Positions 1 to 7,116 of a stretch of 18,497 bases of DNA are shown here, in pieces. Position 1 is the stretch's first letter, and each line of letters starts with the position of its first letter. Below the pieces are notes generated by a model, which saw only the letters and a program-made list of their open reading frames with translations, had not been told where the DNA came from and made no database searches. Source of the stretch: Phenylobacterium sp. (GTDB lineage: Bacteria; Pseudomonadota; Alphaproteobacteria; Caulobacterales; Caulobacteraceae); contig JAQGIJ010000346.1 in NCBI GenBank assembly GCA_028291285.1, forward strand, positions 1 to 18,497, given 5' to 3'. The position numbers and the translations under genes were made by a program.

Positions 1-720
1 GACACCAGCGACTACTACGGCCCGCACGTCACCAACCAGCTGATCCGCGAGGCGCTGCATCCCTATCCGGAGGACCTGGTGATCGTCACCAAGGTCGGCG
101 CCGTGCGGGGCGACGACGCCTCGTGGACCCCGGCGCTCACGCCGCAGGACCTCACACGCGCGGTGCACGACAACCTCAGGAACCTCGGGATCGACGCCCT
201 CGACGTCGTCAACCTGCGGGTCGGCGAGGTCCACGGACCCAGCGAGGCTTCCATCGAGGCGCAGTTTGCGACGCTGGCCGAACTCCAGCGGCAGGGCCTG
301 ATCCGCCGGCTCGGCCTGAGCAACGTCAGCTCCGCCCAGGTCAGGCAGGGGCGCGCCATCGCCGAGGTGGTCTGCGTACAGAACCACTACAACCTCGCCC
401 ACCGCGACGACGACGCGCTGATCGACGAGCTCGCGGCGGACGGCGTCGCCTATGTGCCGTTCTTCCCGCTGGGCGGCTTCACGCCGCTGCAGTCCTCGAC
501 CCTCACGGACATGGCGGGTGAACTCGGGGCCACCCCGATGCAGGTGGCGCTCGCCTGGCTGCTGCAGCGGTCCCGGAACATGCTCCTGATCCCCGGGACC
601 TCGTCGCTCGCCCACCTGCGCGAGAACCTCGGGGCGGCCGGGCTCGCTCTGCCGGACGCGGCCGTTGAGAAGCTCGACACGATCGGCGGACCGCAGGGGG
701 GGTTGACGGCCGGGGCCTAG
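1..720 (+). CDS. Aldo/keto reductase, 5'-truncated by the window edge
   Basis: The open frame runs from the first base to a TAG at 718-720, giving 239 visible residues. The first visible residues read DTSDYYG, which matches the AKR motif carrying the catalytic Asp and Tyr; the catalytic Lys follows in IVTKVG (visible residue 31). AKRs are usually 280-330 residues, so roughly the first 50 are missing. The family catalyses NAD(P)H-dependent reduction of carbonyls on a TIM barrel in the cytosol. The strand that usually carries the fourth tetrad residue, His, reads DVVNLRV here, so that His seems replaced by Arg, as I recall for the YdbC-like subgroup. The C-terminal LLIPGTSSLAHLREN matches the family's cofactor phosphate-binding segment. 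The substrate cannot be predicted. The internal ATG at 79 is not the start. A hairpin lies just after the stop. Confidence 0.9.
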   Translation, partial: DTSDYYGPHVTNQLIREALHPYPEDLVIVTKVGAVRGDDASWTPALTPQDLTRAVHDNLRNLGIDALDVVNLRVGEVHGPSEASIEAQFATLAELQRQGLIRRLGLSNVSSAQVRQGRAIAEVVCVQNHYNLAHRDDDALIDELAADGVAYVPFFPLGGFTPLQSSTLTDMAGELGATPMQVALAWLLQRSRNMLLIPGTSSLAHLRENLGAAGLALPDAAVEKLDTIGGPQGGLTAGA

Positions 721-744
721 GTCCGCCGCCCAGGTTGGCGGACC
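720..744. terminator. 8-bp perfect hairpin between convergent genes
   Basis: The arms GGTCCGCC (720-727) and GGCGGACC (737-744) are exact reverse complements around a 9-nt loop. The hairpin begins at the last base of the aldo/keto reductase stop codon and lies before the 3' end of the convergent tautomerase gene. It could stop transcription from either side. No T-tract follows on either strand, so it is not a canonical intrinsic terminator. Confidence 0.4.
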
Positions 745-778
745 CGGCGATTTGCGCCGCCAGGTCCACCGCGGCGGG

Positions 779-1000
779 TCAGGCCGCCTTGTTGGCGAGC
801 GCGTGAACGTCGCTCGCCTTCAGGGTCTGGCCGCCGATCGCCCAGTCCCCCTGTTCGAACTCGTTCACCCGCACCCAGGTGACGCCGCGAAGCGCCTCGC
901 CTTCGACGGAGATCATCGCCTCGGTGACCCGCTTGATGAGGGCCTGCTTCTGGGTTGGGGTGAACACGTCCTTGATGACATCGATGGTCACGAGCGGCAT
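779..1000 (-). CDS. 4-oxalocrotonate tautomerase-like small protein
   Basis: This 73-residue protein begins Met-Pro-Leu-Val-Thr-Ile. In the tautomerase superfamily Met is removed and Pro1 acts as the general base, with subunits assembling as hexamers or dimers that interconvert enol and keto forms. Length, the N-terminal beta strand, the helix [17 protein letters not shown] and the later WVRVNEF strand all fit the 4-OT family. The start at 1000 is supported by AAGGAG about 7 nt upstream on the minus strand. The gene is divergent from the CadC-like regulator at 1139 with 138 bp between them, so regulation by it is possible but not shown. The substrate is unknown. Confidence 0.88.
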   Translation of the reverse strand: MPLVTIDVIKDVFTPTQKQALIKRVTEAMISVEGEALRGVTWVRVNEFEQGDWAIGGQTLKASDVHALANKAA

Positions 1001-1138
1001 AGCCGTTCTCCTTGCTCAACTCCCGCCGGCGATAGGCCGGTGGAATGGCCTGCAGACTGCGCCCCGCCGCCGCTCGCCGCTTGACGGTCCGCCAGAGGTT
1101 CGTGGGCGGAAACATGGAGATGTGCTACTCAAGGACCG

Positions 1139-2689
1139 ATGTTCTATCAGTTCGACGGGTTCAGCCTCGACACTGACACCTGCGAGTTGCGCGCAGGCGG
1201 CGAGCGCCTCGCGATCGAGCCGCAGGTCTTCGCCGTCCTGCAGCTGCTCATCGAAGCCCGCCACCGGCTGGTGTCGCGCGACGAGCTGGTGGACCGCGTC
1301 TGGGATGGCCGCATCGTCTCGGAGTCGGCGATCGCCAGCCGCATAAAGTCCGCACGCCGGGCGGTGGGGGACGACGGCGAGGCGCAGCGGATCATCCGCA
1401 CGGTTCCCAAGCTGGGGTTCCGCTTCGTGGCCGAGGTGCAGACGCCCGCCGCGGCGCCCGCCTCGCCGCAGGAGCCAGCCCCGGAGGCGGATTTGGCGCG
1501 CTCGCCGACCGACCGCCCCTCGATCGCCGTCCTGCCGTTCACCCCGCTCGGCGCAGGCCAGGCGGGGGTGCAGATGGCCGAGGCGCTGCCGCACGACCTC
1601 ATCGCCGAGCTCTCGCGCCTGCGCTGGCTGTTCGTCATCGCCCGCGGCTCGTCCTTCCGGTTCCGCGGCGAGTCGGCGTCGATCGAGGCCGTCCGTCAGG
1701 CGCTGGGCGTGCGTTACTGCCTCTCGGGCACGGTCGAGATCGAGGCGAAGGCGCTCGTCGTCACGGTGGAGCTCAGCGACACGGGCGATGGCGGCATCGT
1801 CTGGGGCGAGCGGTTCAGCGGGGCCACGGACGCGGTCCACGAGATCCGCGAGGAGGTCGTTCAGGCGGTGATCAGCGCGCTCGACCTGCAGATCCCGCTC
1901 AACGAGGCTCGCCGCGCGCGGCTGCGGTCGCCCGACAACCTCGACGCCTGGTCGGCCTTCCACCTGGGCATGCACCACATGTACCGCTTCAGCCGCGAGG
2001 GCGCCGCGCACGCCCTTCCGCTGTTCGAGCGGGCGATCTCGCTGGAGCCGGCGTTCGCCCGCGCCCACGCCGGCCTTTCCTTCACCCATTTCGAGCGCGC
2101 CTTCCTGGGCTTCGCGGAGAGCCCAGGCGCTGCGGCGGCGCAGGCCCGGCGCTCAGCCGAGGCCTCGCTGGACCTCGATCCGCTGGACCCGCTCTGCAAC
2201 CTGGTGATGGGCCGCGCCTTCTGGCTCGACGGGTCGCTGGAGTCGAGCCTGCCATGGCTCGACCGCGCCATCCGGCTGAACCCCAACTACGCCCAGGCGA
2301 AGTATTCGCGCGCCTGGGCCGAGACCCTGCTCGGCGAGGGTGTCGTCGGCCGGACGAACGTGGACGCCGCCCTGCAGCTCAGCCCGCTCGATCCCCTGGC
2401 CTACGGCATGCTGGGCGTGCGGGCCTTCTCCCACATGGTGCTGCAGGAGCGCGCGGCGGCCGCGACCTGGGCCGAGCGCGCCGCCCGCGCGCCGGGGGCG
2501 CACGCCCTCATCGAACTGATCGCCGCCGTCGCCCATGGCCTCAACGGCGAGGAGGAGCGCGCCAGGTTCTGGGCGGCCTCCGCGCGACGGCGCCACCCGG
2601 GCCTGGGCTCCTCCGACTTCCTGAAGGCATTCCCCTTCCGGGACGGCGCCATGCGGACGACCATCTCCCAGACGCTCGCCCGGCTCTAG
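1139..2689 (+). CDS. Winged-helix (OmpR/CadC-type) regulator with TolB-like and TPR regions
   Basis: This is a 516-residue putative transcription factor. Residues 1-100 form an OmpR/PhoB-type winged helix: the strand-rich start, the segment LVSRDELVDRVWDG, a recognition helix around SAIASRIKSARRAVGD, and the wing RTVPKLGFRFVAEV. A Pro/Ala-rich linker (about 101-123) follows. Residues 125-255 (SIAVLPF...) resemble the TolB-like domain that often follows this winged helix and TPR-containing adenylate cyclase homologues. From about 260 on are TPR-like helices, clearest at LFERAISLEPAFARAHAG and LDRAIRLNPNYAQAKY. There is no phosphoreceiver domain and no membrane segment, unlike CadC/ToxR, so it is probably cytosolic and senses through protein or ligand contacts. 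ATG 1139 is preceded by AAGGA at 1131-1135. Target genes are unknown; the divergent tautomerase gene is the obvious candidate. Confidence 0.88.
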   Translation: MFYQFDGFSLDTDTCELRAGGERLAIEPQVFAVLQLLIEARHRLVSRDELVDRVWDGRIVSESAIASRIKSARRAVGDDGEAQRIIRTVPKLGFRFVAEVQTPAAAPASPQEPAPEADLARSPTDRPSIAVLPFTPLGAGQAGVQMAEALPHDLIAELSRLRWLFVIARGSSFRFRGESASIEAVRQALGVRYCLSGTVEIEAKALVVTVELSDTGDGGIVWGERFSGATDAVHEIREEVVQAVISALDLQIPLNEARRARLRSPDNLDAWSAFHLGMHHMYRFSREGAAHALPLFERAISLEPAFARAHAGLSFTHFERAFLGFAESPGAAAAQARRSAEASLDLDPLDPLCNLVMGRAFWLDGSLESSLPWLDRAIRLNPNYAQAKYSRAWAETLLGEGVVGRTNVDAALQLSPLDPLAYGMLGVRAFSHMVLQERAAAATWAERAARAPGAHALIELIAAVAHGLNGEEERARFWAASARRRHPGLGSSDFLKAFPFRDGAMRTTISQTLARL

Positions 2690-2722
2690 GCGGCCCGTCG
2701 CGCGCTTGAGCCGGCCGGTCCC

Positions 2723-3508
2723 TCAGATCCCCGCGTACCACTCGTAGCCGCGGTCCTCCCAGAAGCCGCCCTTGCCGCGGCCGACCTGGGCGAAGTCGGC
2801 GACGGCCTCGAGTCGCATGACGTACTTGGCGTGCTTGTAGCCGAGCTGGCGCTCGACCCTGAGCCGGACCGGCGCGCCGTGGGCCACCGGCAGCGGCCGG
2901 TCGTTCATCTGGTAGGCCAGGATGGTCTGCGGATGATAGGCGTCGATCAGGTCGAGGCTCTCGTAGTACTGGCCCGAGCCGTCGAGGGTCATCTCCAGCG
3001 CGTCGGCGCAGTGAAAGACGATGTAGCGGGCGTCGGGCTTCAGCCGCGCCCGGTCGAGCAGCGGGCCCAGCCGGGCGCCCGTCCACTTGGCGATGTCGCT
3101 CCAGCCCTCGACGCAGTCGTGGCGGGTGATCTGGGTGCGCGCCGGCTGGGCGCGCAGCTCGGCCAGGCTGAGCGCCAGCGGCCGCTCGACCAGGCCGTCG
3201 ACCACCAGCTTCCAGTCGGCGAAGCCGTTCGCCACCTGGGCCTGGTAGGCTGGGTCATCCGGATTGGTGGAGCCGTTGGCGCGGAAGTCGGCGGAGATCA
3301 GGCTGGGCTCGAACTCGCGGGCCAGGGCCTTGCGGTCGGTGACCAGCCGCTGCGCCTTCAGCGTCAGCTCCTCGGCGCGGTCGAGCACGGCGACGCTCTT
3401 CTGGTTCTGGCTGATCCTGTCGCAGGCGGCGAGCCAGAGGCCCGCCAGGCCGGCGCCGACCGCTTTCAGGGCGCCGCGGCGATTCTCTCTGCGATCCTGG
3501 GCGCTCAT
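2723..3508 (-). CDS. Exported molybdopterin-dependent oxidoreductase (SUOX/MsrP-like fold)
   Basis: The protein has 261 residues. The N-terminus combines a twin-arginine-like stretch (R10-R11 in RRGALK), a hydrophobic core and a lipobox-like LAAC ending at Cys29, so it may be a Tat-exported lipoprotein or simply a Tat substrate. The sulfite-oxidase-type Mo-binding domain spans about residues 95-255. The expected Mo-ligating cysteine is Cys132 in TRHDCVEGWS, followed by WTGARLGPLL and the H-G-A-P-V-R-L-R motif typical of the fold. The family reduces or oxidises small substrates such as methionine sulfoxide or sulfite in the periplasm; the exact substrate cannot be read here. Its start overlaps the stop of the upstream cytochrome b gene by four bases (ATGA), so the two are very probably translationally coupled and form one electron-transfer complex. 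Confidence 0.9.
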   Translation of the reverse strand: MSAQDRRENRRGALKAVGAGLAGLWLAACDRISQNQKSVAVLDRAEELTLKAQRLVTDRKALAREFEPSLISADFRANGSTNPDDPAYQAQVANGFADWKLVVDGLVERPLALSLAELRAQPARTQITRHDCVEGWSDIAKWTGARLGPLLDRARLKPDARYIVFHCADALEMTLDGSGQYYESLDLIDAYHPQTILAYQMNDRPLPVAHGAPVRLRVERQLGYKHAKYVMRLEAVADFAQVGRGKGGFWEDRGYEWYAGI

Positions 3509-4314
3509 ACGGTCTCTCCCTCGACCTCGATGGCGTAGCGGCCGGTGATCATCGAGCGGATGTTGTTCCAGAGCCCCGAGGCCACGACCATCACCAGGTG
3601 GACGATCACGAACAGCACGACCACGCTGGCGCAGATGAAGTGGATCGAGCGCGCCGACTGACGTCCGCCGAACACGTCGAGCAGCCAGGGCGCGGCCGCA
3701 TCGATGTCCGGCGACATGGTGAGCCCGGTGGCCACCATCAGCGGCAGCAGGACCAGGGCGACGGCCAGGTAGCTCACCTTCTGCAGGACGTTGTAGGTGC
3801 GCGCCGCTTCGCCCTTGGGGAACTTCAGCTGCGCGTGGGTGACGATCTCATGCCAGACGTGGAGCGGCCCAAGCTGGGCCCAGGTCGGCAGCAGGTCGCG
3901 GCGGAAGTGACCGCCGATCAGGCCCGAGACCAGGTAGATGATCCCATTGATCACGAAGACCCAGGCGAAGAAGAAGTGCCAGCGGCGGCCGGTGGCCAGG
4001 TCGCGCCAGCTGGGCACCGTGGCCCACGCCGGGAAGGCCCGCGGCTCGCCCTTGCCCGAGACGCCCAGCACGCCGGTGGTGTCGAAGCGCTGGTCGCCGA
4101 TCTGGGTCACGCCTGCCAGCTGGGCGCCGTGCTGGGTCGCGCCGATCGACAGCCAGGGGCTCGCGAAGCTCGACTTCGCGCCCCAGTAGAGCGCGCCGTG
4201 GGCGTTGAAGATCTGCAGCCCGCTCATCAGGAGCAGGGTGAGCGCCACGACGTTGATCCAGTGGGTCAGCCGGGTCAGGCCGGAATGCCGGCGCACGAGC
4301 ACCTTGGTCGCCAT
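3505..4314 (-). CDS. Cytochrome b/b6-type membrane subunit, partner of the Mo oxidoreductase
   Basis: This 269-residue integral membrane protein has four or more hydrophobic segments, clearest near residues 20-34, 114-133, 180-198 and 225-246. Candidate haem-ligand histidines in or beside membrane helices are His18 (RLTHWIN), His113 (RRWHFFF), His225 (SIHFICA) and His239 (IVHLVMV). This fits the di-haem cytochrome b561 / formate dehydrogenase gamma-like family, which passes quinol electrons to a periplasmic partner. A loop of about 65 residues between helices 1 and 2 is probably extra-membrane. The start at 4314 is supported by GGGAGGAG at about 4321-4328 on the minus strand. It is the first gene of a two-gene operon; the second encodes the exported Mo enzyme. 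Confidence 0.9.
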   Translation of the reverse strand: MATKVLVRRHSGLTRLTHWINVVALTLLLMSGLQIFNAHGALYWGAKSSFASPWLSIGATQHGAQLAGVTQIGDQRFDTTGVLGVSGKGEPRAFPAWATVPSWRDLATGRRWHFFFAWVFVINGIIYLVSGLIGGHFRRDLLPTWAQLGPLHVWHEIVTHAQLKFPKGEAARTYNVLQKVSYLAVALVLLPLMVATGLTMSPDIDAAAPWLLDVFGGRQSARSIHFICASVVVLFVIVHLVMVVASGLWNNIRSMITGRYAIEVEGETV

Positions 4315-4443
4315 CGAATGCTCCTCCCCGAAGCCCGGTCAGCTTGCCATAACCCCGATACGGCGGCGAGGCCGCCGCGGATGCGGGAACGCCGGCCATG
4401 CCCGACGCGCTTTCTGCTCGGCAACCAACCCAAGGAGCCTCTC

Positions 4444-4746
4444 ATGGCCGACGAACGCGAGGACGCCCCGCAGCCCAGCCAGGACGCTGCGAGCCGCAAC
4501 AAGATCCAGTCCGGCGGCCGCGAGGCCAACGCCGCCCAGCCGTTGAACACCGCCGAGGATCACGGCGGGCCCGAGCGCTACCCCGCCGCCGACCGCACCG
4601 ACGGGGTGGGCGGCGAGTCCCGCAGCTTCGATCCCTTGGCCGACGCGCCCGCCCCCCGCCAGGGCGCCGGCGACGGTGGCCCGCCCGCCGCCCGCAGCGA
4701 CGGCTACATGGGCCCCGGCGGCGATCCGGCGGAAGGCAAGCGGTAG
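4444..4746 (+). CDS. Small hydrophilic, probably disordered protein of unknown function
   Basis: The predicted product has 100 residues. ATG 4444 is chosen because AAGGAG (4432-4437) sits 6 nt upstream; the frame stays open far upstream, but that part is antisense to the cytochrome b gene. The composition is dominated by Ala, Gly, Pro, Asp, Arg, Glu and Ser, with almost no large hydrophobic residues and no Cys. No signal peptide, membrane segment or known domain is visible. Two short stretches look less random: NKIQSGGREANAAQPLN near the N-terminus and RSFDPLAD near the middle. The gene is divergent from the cytochrome b operon and precedes the thioesterase-like gene by 71 bp. The strong ribosome site and in-frame stop argue that it is real. 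I do not recognise it. Confidence 0.7.
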   Translation: MADEREDAPQPSQDAASRNKIQSGGREANAAQPLNTAEDHGGPERYPAADRTDGVGGESRSFDPLADAPAPRQGAGDGGPPAARSDGYMGPGGDPAEGKR

Positions 4747-4817
4747 CGCTGGCGGCCCCGCTAGGCGTGGCGGGCGATCCCCCGTAATCTCCGCGGGTTA
4801 AAAGAGCGGGAGGCGGC

Positions 4818-5735
4818 GTGAGCGAGGGTGTGGAGGTCTGGAGGGGCGGCGTCGCCACCTGGGAGTGCGACGTCATGGGCCACCTCAATATCGGCTTCTA
4901 TGTCGCCAAGGGCATGGAGGGGCTGGTGGGCCTGGCGGCCGAGCTCGGCATGCCGCACGCCTTCGCCCCGCACGCCGAATCCACCCTGGTCGTGCGCGAG
5001 CAGCACATCCGCTTCCTGCGCGAGGCGCATGCGGGCGCCCGGCTGTTCATCGAGGGCGGCGTGGTGGAGATCGGCGAGGAGGACGCGCGCCTGCTGCTGC
5101 TGCTGAAGCACGACAGCGGCGAGATCGCCGCCAGCTTCCAGATGCGCGTCGCCCACGTCACCGCCCGGGCAGGCCGCGCCTTCGCCTGGCCGGCGCGGGT
5201 GCTGGCGCGGGCGCAGGCGCTGCGGATGACCGTGCCGCCCAGGGCGGAGCCGCGCAGCGTGCCGCTGGGGCCGCTGCAGAGCGCCGCCAGCCTTCCGCGC
5301 GCGCTGGAACTGGGCCTGACGCGGATCGCGATGGGCGCGGTCCGGCCCAATGACTGCGATCCCTTCGGGCGCATGAAGACCGAAATGCTGATGGCGCGGC
5401 TGTCGGACGGCATCCCGCACCTGTTCGGCGCCGAGCGTCCCGGAGCGGCGGGGGGCGGGCGGCGGATCGGCGGGGTCGCGCTGGAGTACCGCCTGCTCTA
5501 CCTGGAGTGGCCTCGCGCCGGCGACCGCTTCGAGATCCGCTCGGCGACCAAGGGCGGCGATGCGCGGGTGCGCCGGCTGGTGCACTGGTTCCTCGATCCC
5601 ACCAGCGGCCGGGCCTGGGGCGCCGCCGAGGCGGTGGCCGCCTCCTTCGACCTCGACGCCCGCCAGATCGTCACCCTCACCGACGAGGAGGTGGCGGCCT
5701 GGGACGCGCGCGGCGTGGCCGAGGTGACGATCTAG
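4818..5735 (+). CDS. Double-hotdog (4HBT/acyl-ACP thioesterase-like) protein
   Basis: This 305-residue protein has two hotdog-like halves. Half one (about 5-140) has WECDVMGHLNIGFYV, the DxxGHxN signature of YbgC/FatB-type acyl thioesterases with the catalytic Asp at position 18. Half two (about 155-300) repeats the pattern as NDCDPFGRMKTEM, with Asp181 kept but His and Asn replaced by Arg and Lys, so it may be structural only. Hotdog enzymes hydrolyse acyl-CoA or acyl-ACP thioesters in the cytosol; the substrate here is unknown. The start is a GTG at 4818 with GGGAGG just upstream (4808-4813, tight spacing). Its TAG overlaps the TAG of the convergent alpha/beta hydrolase within the shared CTAG at 5732-5735. 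Confidence 0.82.
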   Translation: MSEGVEVWRGGVATWECDVMGHLNIGFYVAKGMEGLVGLAAELGMPHAFAPHAESTLVVREQHIRFLREAHAGARLFIEGGVVEIGEEDARLLLLLKHDSGEIAASFQMRVAHVTARAGRAFAWPARVLARAQALRMTVPPRAEPRSVPLGPLQSAASLPRALELGLTRIAMGAVRPNDCDPFGRMKTEMLMARLSDGIPHLFGAERPGAAGGGRRIGGVALEYRLLYLEWPRAGDRFEIRSATKGGDARVRRLVHWFLDPTSGRAWGAAEAVAASFDLDARQIVTLTDEEVAAWDARGVAEVTI

Positions 5736-6610
5736 GCCGCGGCAGCCTCGCGCAGCGCCTGCCGCACCAGCTCGGGGCGCTCCATCGGCAGGAAGTGGGT
5801 CGTGCCGGGGACGATCTCGCTCCGCAGCGCGCCGGCGGCGACGAGCGCGTCCAGCCGCGCCGCGGAATCCGCACCCGTGGACTCCGTCTCGGCGCGCAGG
5901 ATCCGGACCGGACAGCGGACCCGCGCCAACGCCGCCCACGGATCGTACTGGTGCACGGCGAAGTTGGCGGCTTCCCAGGCCGGCCGGCAGGTCAGCGTCA
6001 CCTGGCCGTCGGCGGTGTCGCCGAAGCCCGCCGCCACATAGTCGGCCAGCTGCGCCTCGCGCCAAGTGCGGAATGCGCCGCGGCCGCGGTAGGCCTCGAG
6101 CGCCGCCGCGCGGTCGGGGAAGCTGTCGCGCCGGCGAATGGCGCCCTTCGCCAGCGGCGAGTCCCACAGCGGCGTGCGCCGCGCCGTCTCGCCGATCAGC
6201 ACCGGCTCGAACATCACCAGGGAACGGACCCGCTCGGGCGCGTCGGCGGCGGCCAGCAGGCTGGTGGTCGCGCCCATGGAGTGGCCGGCCAGCACCACCG
6301 GCGCCTGCGTCTCAGCGGTCAGGAAGGCTACGACGTCGCGGGCGTAGACCTGCCAGCCGGTCCAGCCCTCCGGCTCCGCGGGCAGGGTGGTGGCGCCATG
6401 GCCCCGCAGGTCGATCGCCAGGATGCGCAGCTCGGCCGCCAGCGGCGCGAGGATGCTGCGGTAGGTGCGCGCGTTGAAGCCGTTGGCGTGGGAGAAGACG
6501 ATGTCGACCGGCCGCTCCGCCGGGCCGAAGTCGAGCGCCGCCATCGCGCCGCCCCGGCTGGGCAGCGGAACCGTCCGCACGCGCGGCTCGTACTCGACTC
6601 TGGCGTCCAT
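5732..6610 (-). CDS. Alpha/beta hydrolase
   Basis: The protein has 292 residues and the alpha/beta-hydrolase fold. HANGF (41-45) is the oxyanion-hole segment, LAIDLRGHG (64-72) the strand-turn motif, and GHSMG the nucleophile elbow with Ser111. The catalytic His lies in GTTHFLPME near the C-terminus; the acid is probably one of the residues in the ETESTGAD region. No signal peptide is visible, so a cytosolic carboxylesterase, lactonase or epoxide-hydrolase-like activity is likely, but the substrate cannot be assigned. The frame stays open another 900 bases upstream by GC bias; the start at 6610 is chosen because the fold begins just after it and AGGGGA lies upstream. The divergent DUF488 gene starts 53 bp away, so the promoters must overlap. 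Confidence 0.88.
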   Translation of the reverse strand: MDARVEYEPRVRTVPLPSRGGAMAALDFGPAERPVDIVFSHANGFNARTYRSILAPLAAELRILAIDLRGHGATTLPAEPEGWTGWQVYARDVVAFLTAETQAPVVLAGHSMGATTSLLAAADAPERVRSLVMFEPVLIGETARRTPLWDSPLAKGAIRRRDSFPDRAAALEAYRGRGAFRTWREAQLADYVAAGFGDTADGQVTLTCRPAWEAANFAVHQYDPWAALARVRCPVRILRAETESTGADSAARLDALVAAGALRSEIVPGTTHFLPMERPELVRQALREAAAA

Positions 6611-6663
6611 GCGGGGTCCCCTAGCTCGTTCCCATATAGATCGCCGCGATGCGGAGAGAAGAG

Positions 6664-7098
6664 ATGAAGACCCTGGCCACCATCGGCTACGAGGGCGACA
6701 CCCAGCCGGAGGTGATCGAAAAGCTGAAGCGCGCGGGCGTGGAAGTGCTGATCGACGTCCGGGCGGTGGCGGCGTCGCGGCGCGCCGGCTTCTCCAAGAC
6801 CCTGCTGGCGGCCAGCCTGGCCGAGGCCGGCATCGACTATGTGCACCTGCGCCAGCTCGGCACGCCGAAGCCGGGCCGCGAGGCCGCGCGCAAGGGCCGG
6901 GTGGCGGAGATGCGGGCGATCTACGAAGAGCACCTGCAGGAGCCGGGCGCCCAGCTGGAGCTCGCGAAGGCCGGCGAGATCGCCCAGGCGCGCAAGGCGG
7001 CGCTGCTCTGCTACGAGGCCGACGCGGCGGGCTGTCACCGCGCCATCGTCGCCGACCGCCTCTGCGGCGCGCTAGGCTGCCGGATCGAGAACCTCTGA
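6664..7098 (+). CDS. DUF488 domain protein
   Basis: The protein has 144 residues from ATG 6664. The N-terminus TLATIGYEG, then VLIDVRAVAASRRAGFSK, HLRQLGTPK and the C-terminal LLCYEADAAGCHRAIVADRL are all hallmark DUF488 segments, with Cys116, Cys124, His125 and Arg126 in the conserved motif. The family is widespread, of roughly this length and without an established biochemical role; the conserved Cys/His/Arg cluster suggests a catalytic or metal site. The start at 6664 is preferred over ATG 6649 because GGAGAG (6653-6658) lies 5 nt before it and family members normally start just before TIGYEG. It is divergent from the hydrolase gene; the pentapeptide gene ends 18 bp downstream on the other strand. 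Confidence 0.88.
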   Translation: MKTLATIGYEGDTQPEVIEKLKRAGVEVLIDVRAVAASRRAGFSKTLLAASLAEAGIDYVHLRQLGTPKPGREAARKGRVAEMRAIYEEHLQEPGAQLELAKAGEIAQARKAALLCYEADAAGCHRAIVADRLCGALGCRIENL

Positions 7099-7116
7099 GG
7101 GCCGCCGTGCGGCCGA

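Noticed and set aside
3598..4443. Upstream extension of the small disordered protein's frame
   Set aside because: This part is antisense to the cytochrome b gene, whose membrane helices and haem histidines are convincing; ATG 4444 has a strong ribosome site.
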